A stretch of 37,234 bases of DNA from Phycisphaerales bacterium (GTDB taxonomy: Bacteria > Planctomycetota > Phycisphaerae > Phycisphaerales > UBA1924), in assembly GCA_020427395.1 (NCBI GenBank), contig JAGQON010000033.1, positions 1 to 37,234 on the forward strand, read 5' to 3'. The notes below the pieces were generated by a model. It was given only the letters and a program-made list of their open reading frames with translations, was not told the origin of the DNA and made no database searches. A program made the position numbers and the translations under genes. The number at the start of each line of letters is the position of its first letter. Position 1 is the first letter of the stretch. This document shows positions 34,193 to 37,234 of the stretch, piece after piece.

Positions 34193-36574
34193 TCAGCCGC
34201 CCGTGCAGGCGTTGTATTCCGAGATGAAGAGCGAGATGTCGTGGAAGTTCCACAACCCCTCACCGGTGAAATCGGCGTCCGGGCTCTCAACCAGATAGGC
34301 CGCGATAAAGGCCGACACATCGTAAAAACTGCAGTTCCCGTCCGCGTTAAAGTCCGCGATGTTGGTGCTCACCGAGACTTCAAACCGGGGCATCAGCGCC
34401 ACCCGGTCGCCCTCTTCACCCGCGAGCACCTCGATACCCGAGCGTCCATGCGTTGCGCCGGCCGTGACCTGCAGCTCAAAGACGCCCGGCTCAACAAGCA
34501 CGGGTGCTCCAAGCGTAATGAGCCCGTTGTCAGGTTCCACCTCAACCATCGCCGGGTCGGATATGCCCACCAGGTCGCCGCGCAGATCGCGCAGCTCGAT
34601 CGTCAGCGTCGAGCCCAGCCCCGTGCGGATCACGCTCCGCCCACTGACCGTCGAACGCACCGCGTCCACCCGACCCTCGCGCGTCAGCAGCCAGTCGTTG
34701 TACAGCGTCTGGAGCTGGTCCACCGGGTCCGGGTCCGAGCGGCGCTGGTTGGGAACATTCAGCGACATGAAATAAGTCCCTTCGGCGAAGCGGCCCGGCT
34801 GGGGCAGCTCGCCGCCGCGAGGATTGTCGAGCACCGAGAGCCCCTCGGCATCGCCGTTGCCAACGACGATGTCCAGATCGCCGTTATTGTTCATGTCCGC
34901 CAAACGGATGGCGCTGGCCGTGAAGCCCGCCCGTGTGCGGCTCTGCTGCGTGAACCCGCCCTGCCCATCGCTGATCCACAGCCGCAGGTTCCTGTTGGTC
35001 GCCGCCACGCTCGACACCACATCGGGGAACCCATCGCCGTTCATATCGCCGATGCCCATGCCGATGCCGGTCCCGCCGATCGGGATCGAGGCCCACTGGC
35101 TCCAGCTGCCGTTGTCGTCGCTGATAACCTGGATCGCGCGACCGGCCCCGGTCAGCACCACGATCTCGTTGTCGCCGTCGTTGTCCATATCCGCGCCCTG
35201 CACACCGATCGGCCCGGCGAGCGTCGTGATGCTCACCGGCAGCTCAAACCCGAGCTCGCCGCCGTGCTCATATAGATTCACGAGGTTCGAGCCAGCGTCA
35301 GTCACGACCAGGTCCGGCGCACCACCGCCAACAAACTCAGCGATCGCGATCGAGCTGGGCGCGAATCCCAGATCAAGGCTCCCCCAGAACTGGTATGCCG
35401 CGTCCTCAAGCCCATAGAACCGCACGCTCTGCGTGTCCGCGATCGACACCGCGATGTCGTCGCCGGGCAGCACCATGTCCCCGACAGCGATGTCCGTAGG
35501 CGTCCCGGGCAGATCAAACGAGCCCGGGGCAATGTCCAGCCCGCCCTTACCGTCCTGCTCATAGATCAACAGCTTCGGCGGGTTCGCCACCGCCACCGCC
35601 AGCTCCGGCTGCCCGTCGTTATCAAAGTCGCCCACCCCCATCGAGACGACTCCGCTTGCCGGCGCACTCACGGTCTGCCAGATCTGCAACACCGAAAGCG
35701 GGTTGCCGGGCAGCCCGGCGTTCTTGAAGATCGAGAGCTCGTTCGTATCTCGATTACCCACGATCACCTCTTCAAAACCATCGCCATCGAGGTCCATCGT
35801 GGCCACATCGCCCACGAAGCCGTCGATCGGGTAAATCGCCCGGGCCGCGTCGATGTCACCCACACGGGTGCCCAGCATGTAGCCCACATCCGCGCTTTTG
35901 AACGGGGCCGGTGGGGGGGAGCCGCACCCGGTCGGGTCCGCATTGCTGCACGAGCACCGCCCGTCGCCGCCGGCTGACTTCGCGGCCTGCATGCCCTCCA
36001 TCAGCATCTGCGGCAGGTCGCCGCCGCTGGCCACGATCGCGTCCACGGCCGCCTGCACCACATTGCTCCCCGAAAGAATGTTCCCCTGCACCGCGTACAC
36101 GATGTCGTCCTGAGGCCCGGGGACTCCACGCTCGATCCGCCCCGTCTGCCCGCCCGCCCACGCGGCGTTCTGGATGCCCGAATAGGTCAGCGTCTGTCCC
36201 GAGGCGGTGATCATGCCGTACTGACGGTTGTTGTGCCCCGAATCGGTCATCGACAGCTCTTCCAGGACCATCTCCAGCGGCACGCCCTGAAGCAGGCGAT
36301 CTCGAATCAGTTGGCGATTCATCCCGCTGGTATCCACGGCCGACTGGGCCGTCACCGCCCCGACGCCGCTGATCAGCACCGGGGTCTCCTGCTGAAGGTT
36401 GATCAGCTCAACACAAGTCGCTGACCCGATCACAATCTCCCCAGTCTTCATGTCCGCGATCAGGATTGACCAAGTGGCATCGGCACTGCCCGACAGGAGC
36501 GAGAGCGTGGATACCCCGAGGCAGGCGAGCGAGCGGGGAGAAAGCACGAACAAAGACTGATCAAACCGGGGCAT
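34193..36574 (-). CDS. Secreted DUF1028 (Ntn-hydrolase-like) protein fused to VCBS propeller and variant dockerin
   Basis: A 793-residue exported protein. A signal-like N terminus (to about Ala33) leads into a DUF1028 domain (about 34-205): TWSILIADMKTGEIVIGSAT, GVGAVTAQSAVD, and the hallmark YAVQGNILSGSNVV, ending QAAKSAGGDGR. Next come FG-GAP/VCBS units (GDVATMDLDGDGFEEVIVGN, GVGDFDNDGQPELAVAV, GADMDNDGDNEIVVLTG, GIGDMNGDGFPDVVSSV), a ~140-residue beta domain, and a divergent dockerin-like pair (DFNADGNCSFYD; DFTGEGLWNFHD) that ends NACTGG instead of NAGCP. AAAGGAG 8 nt upstream supports the ATG at 36574. DUF1028 proteins resemble Ntn hydrolases but their reaction is not established to my knowledge. 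It is divergent from the tRNA-tuf promoter region. Confidence 0.85.
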   Translation of the reverse strand: MPRFDQSLFVLSPRSLACLGVSTLSLLSGSADATWSILIADMKTGEIVIGSATCVELINLQQETPVLISGVGAVTAQSAVDTSGMNRQLIRDRLLQGVPLEMVLEELSMTDSGHNNRQYGMITASGQTLTYSGIQNAAWAGGQTGRIERGVPGPQDDIVYAVQGNILSGSNVVQAAVDAIVASGGDLPQMLMEGMQAAKSAGGDGRCSCSNADPTGCGSPPPAPFKSADVGYMLGTRVGDIDAARAIYPIDGFVGDVATMDLDGDGFEEVIVGNRDTNELSIFKNAGLPGNPLSVLQIWQTVSAPASGVVSMGVGDFDNDGQPELAVAVANPPKLLIYEQDGKGGLDIAPGSFDLPGTPTDIAVGDMVLPGDDIAVSIADTQSVRFYGLEDAAYQFWGSLDLGFAPSSIAIAEFVGGGAPDLVVTDAGSNLVNLYEHGGELGFELPVSITTLAGPIGVQGADMDNDGDNEIVVLTGAGRAIQVISDDNGSWSQWASIPIGGTGIGMGIGDMNGDGFPDVVSSVAATNRNLRLWISDGQGGFTQQSRTRAGFTASAIRLADMNNNGDLDIVVGNGDAEGLSVLDNPRGGELPQPGRFAEGTYFMSLNVPNQRRSDPDPVDQLQTLYNDWLLTREGRVDAVRSTVSGRSVIRTGLGSTLTIELRDLRGDLVGISDPAMVEVEPDNGLITLGAPVLVEPGVFELQVTAGATHGRSGIEVLAGEEGDRVALMPRFEVSVSTNIADFNADGNCSFYDVSAFIAAYLVESPDADFTGEGLWNFHDISLFISEYNACTGG

Positions 36575-36911
36575 GCTGGGGGCTCCTTTGTGGACCTGCT
36601 GGTGCGCCCAAGATACGCGAAGAAGACGTCAGGATCGAGTGATTTTCAGACGATCTGCGCCTGCACCCGCAGCGCCATCGGCGTCTCGGGCCCGGATCGT
36701 CAGTCGGGTTGGGCATGGGGTGGAAAAAGAAAGTTGCCGCATTGCAAACCCCGCCGCTGCAATTGGTTGACCGGCCTGCGCTCGGGGGTATGATTCCTTC
36801 CCGCTCGGTCGACAAGCCGGGCGGTTTTTACGCCGGGTGATGCGGTTTTGATCAGGTCAGCGGGTTGCTGAACCGATCGGATCCATCAGCAGAACCCGGT
36901 CGGAGAACGCC
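36575..36911. other. Divergent region ahead of tRNA-Thr
   Basis: A 337-base non-coding region. It holds the ribosome binding site and presumably the promoter of the minus-strand DUF1028 gene, and on the plus strand a strong promoter for the tRNA-tuf unit. The ~110 bases between that promoter and the tRNA form the leader; no further gene was found. Confidence 0.5.
36767..36794 (+). promoter_or_regulatory. Strong sigma70-type promoter of tRNA-Thr/tuf
   Basis: TTGACC (36767-36772) and TATGAT (36789-36794) are separated by 16 nt, close to consensus and in the right orientation, with transcription expected to start near 36801. This is the best promoter visible in the window and fits a highly expressed tRNA-EF-Tu unit. 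Confidence 0.75.
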
Positions 36912-36983
36912 GCCGCTGTAGCTCAGTGGTAGAGCGCACCCTTGGTAAGGGTGAGGTCGAGAGTTCAAATCTCTCCAGCGGCT
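36912..36983 (+). tRNA. tRNA-Thr (anticodon GGT)
   Basis: A full cloverleaf reads by eye. Acceptor GCCGCTG (36912-36918) pairs with CAGCGGC (36976-36982). D-arm GCTC...GAGC, anticodon stem CACCC/GGGTG with loop TTGGTAA (anticodon GGT, reading ACC and ACU), and T-arm GAGAG-TTCAAAT-CTCTC. The discriminator is T at 36983 and CCA is not encoded. It lies 219 nt upstream of tuf, as thrT precedes tufB in E. coli, so cotranscription is likely. Confidence 0.97.
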
Positions 36984-37001
36984 TTCTACCGACCCCAGTC
37001 C

Positions 37002-37029
37002 TGTTCAGGCGCGGTTCTGCCCCTGAACA
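37002..37029 (+). promoter_or_regulatory. Hairpin just after tRNA-Thr
   Basis: TGTTCAGG (37002-37009) pairs perfectly with CCTGAACA (37022-37029) over a 12-nt loop. No T-run follows, so it is more likely a processing or spacing element between tRNA and mRNA than a terminator. Confidence 0.45.
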
Positions 37030-37113
37030 AAACATGGTGCCGGTAGTGTGTACAAAACGGACGCCGACTGTGGACAGATCGGCATTGGTCAGTCATAGCG
37101 CCCGCTCAAACAG

Positions 37114-37181
37114 GGTGCACGCCCAGCGCAATGATCGCGTCGGGCAACACGGGATGCGGCTGGGCCTTGCGGTTCAGCACC
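37114..37181 (+). promoter_or_regulatory. Structured leader directly upstream of tuf
   Basis: An outer stem GGTGC (37114-37118) with GCACC (37177-37181) encloses an inner stem GCCCAGCGCA (37121-37130) with TGCGGCTGGGC (37155-37165, one bulged G). It ends 9 nt before the GAGG ribosome site (37191-37194). The nested long-range pairing suggests a folded 5' leader that could control EF-Tu translation; no known riboswitch was recognised. Confidence 0.5.
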
Positions 37182-37202
37182 AAACCACATGAGGTAAGAA
37201 CA

Positions 37203-37234
37203 ATGGCAAAGGGAACCTTTGAGCGGACCAAACC
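37203..37234 (+). CDS. tuf: Elongation factor Tu, first codons (cut by window edge)
   Basis: Only ten codons are present. They read MAKGTFERTKP (last codon partial), which matches the conserved N terminus of bacterial EF-Tu before its G1 motif. EF-Tu is the cytoplasmic GTPase that delivers aminoacyl-tRNA to the ribosome. GAGG (37191-37194) lies 8 nt upstream, and the gene follows tRNA-Thr as tufB does in enterobacteria. The identification is strong despite the short fragment, thanks to sequence plus context. Confidence 0.9.
   Translation, partial: MAKGTFERTK

Noticed and set aside
34241..35275. Plus-strand open frame of 344 codons
   Set aside because: It is antisense to the DUF1028-VCBS gene; the Arg/His-rich translation looks like a shadow.
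2422..36574. Recurring TTCTTCGATGT-type DNA as a possible dispersed non-coding repeat or CRISPR
   Set aside because: Every copy is in frame and encodes the FFDV core of a dockerin EF-hand, on either strand; spacing and context are those of protein domains, not of an array.

Overview
The window looks like a chromosomal segment from a planctomycete, most likely class Phycisphaerae (order Phycisphaerales). The basis is that thirteen predicted secreted proteins end in the same C-terminal two-EF-hand module: loops of the type DxNxDGxLNFFDVSAFL, nearly always closing with an alanine/aspartate-Gly-Cys-Pro terminus. I recall this module from public annotation of that group as the 'GC-type dockerin'; I could not verify the name here. 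The DNA is visibly GC-rich, and open shadow frames on the wrong strand are common.

Layout. The left edge holds the start of clpC (minus strand), divergent from lpdA (dihydrolipoyl dehydrogenase). From about 2.4 to 36.6 kb almost every gene encodes an exported protein. They are: a 14-unit LVIVD propeller; a 1225-residue helical protein with a hydrophobic stretch, a coiled coil and an Ig-like domain; a reprolysin-like metzincin with Gln in place of the catalytic Glu; a 12-unit FG-GAP/VCBS protein; an apparent operon of two beta-helix proteins and a WGENxGW-repeat protein; two further beta-rich dockerin proteins; a large zinc metalloprotease broken by a frameshift; a lactonase-like propeller; a second 14-unit LVIVD propeller; a coupled pair of propeller-like proteins; two consecutive subtilases; an AsmA-like membrane-anchored protein; and a DUF1028 + VCBS protein with a divergent dockerin. 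The right edge returns to housekeeping: a strong sigma70-type promoter, tRNA-Thr(GGT), a structured leader and the first codons of tuf (EF-Tu), resembling the thrT-tufB order known from E. coli.

How they may work together. The dockerin genes mostly stand as single units with their own ribosome binding site, several followed by clear intrinsic terminators, so they look like independently evolving members of an exoproteome sharing one C-terminal tag. Passenger domains are mainly propellers, beta-helices and proteases (adhesion, display, degradation). No cohesin partner is visible in this window. The conserved cysteines flanking the EF-hand pair suggest a disulfide-closed, calcium-loaded module used for surface attachment or sorting; that part is inference.

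Main points for a second look: the E-to-Q metzincin, the frameshift and the exact 87-bp-period duplication in the zinc protease, the two 14-unit LVIVD paralogues, the beta-helix pair with a cysteine ladder and Tat-like leaders, the dockerin variants, and the structured RNA just ahead of tuf. All start sites, motif counts and hairpins were read by eye; nothing was searched against a database.
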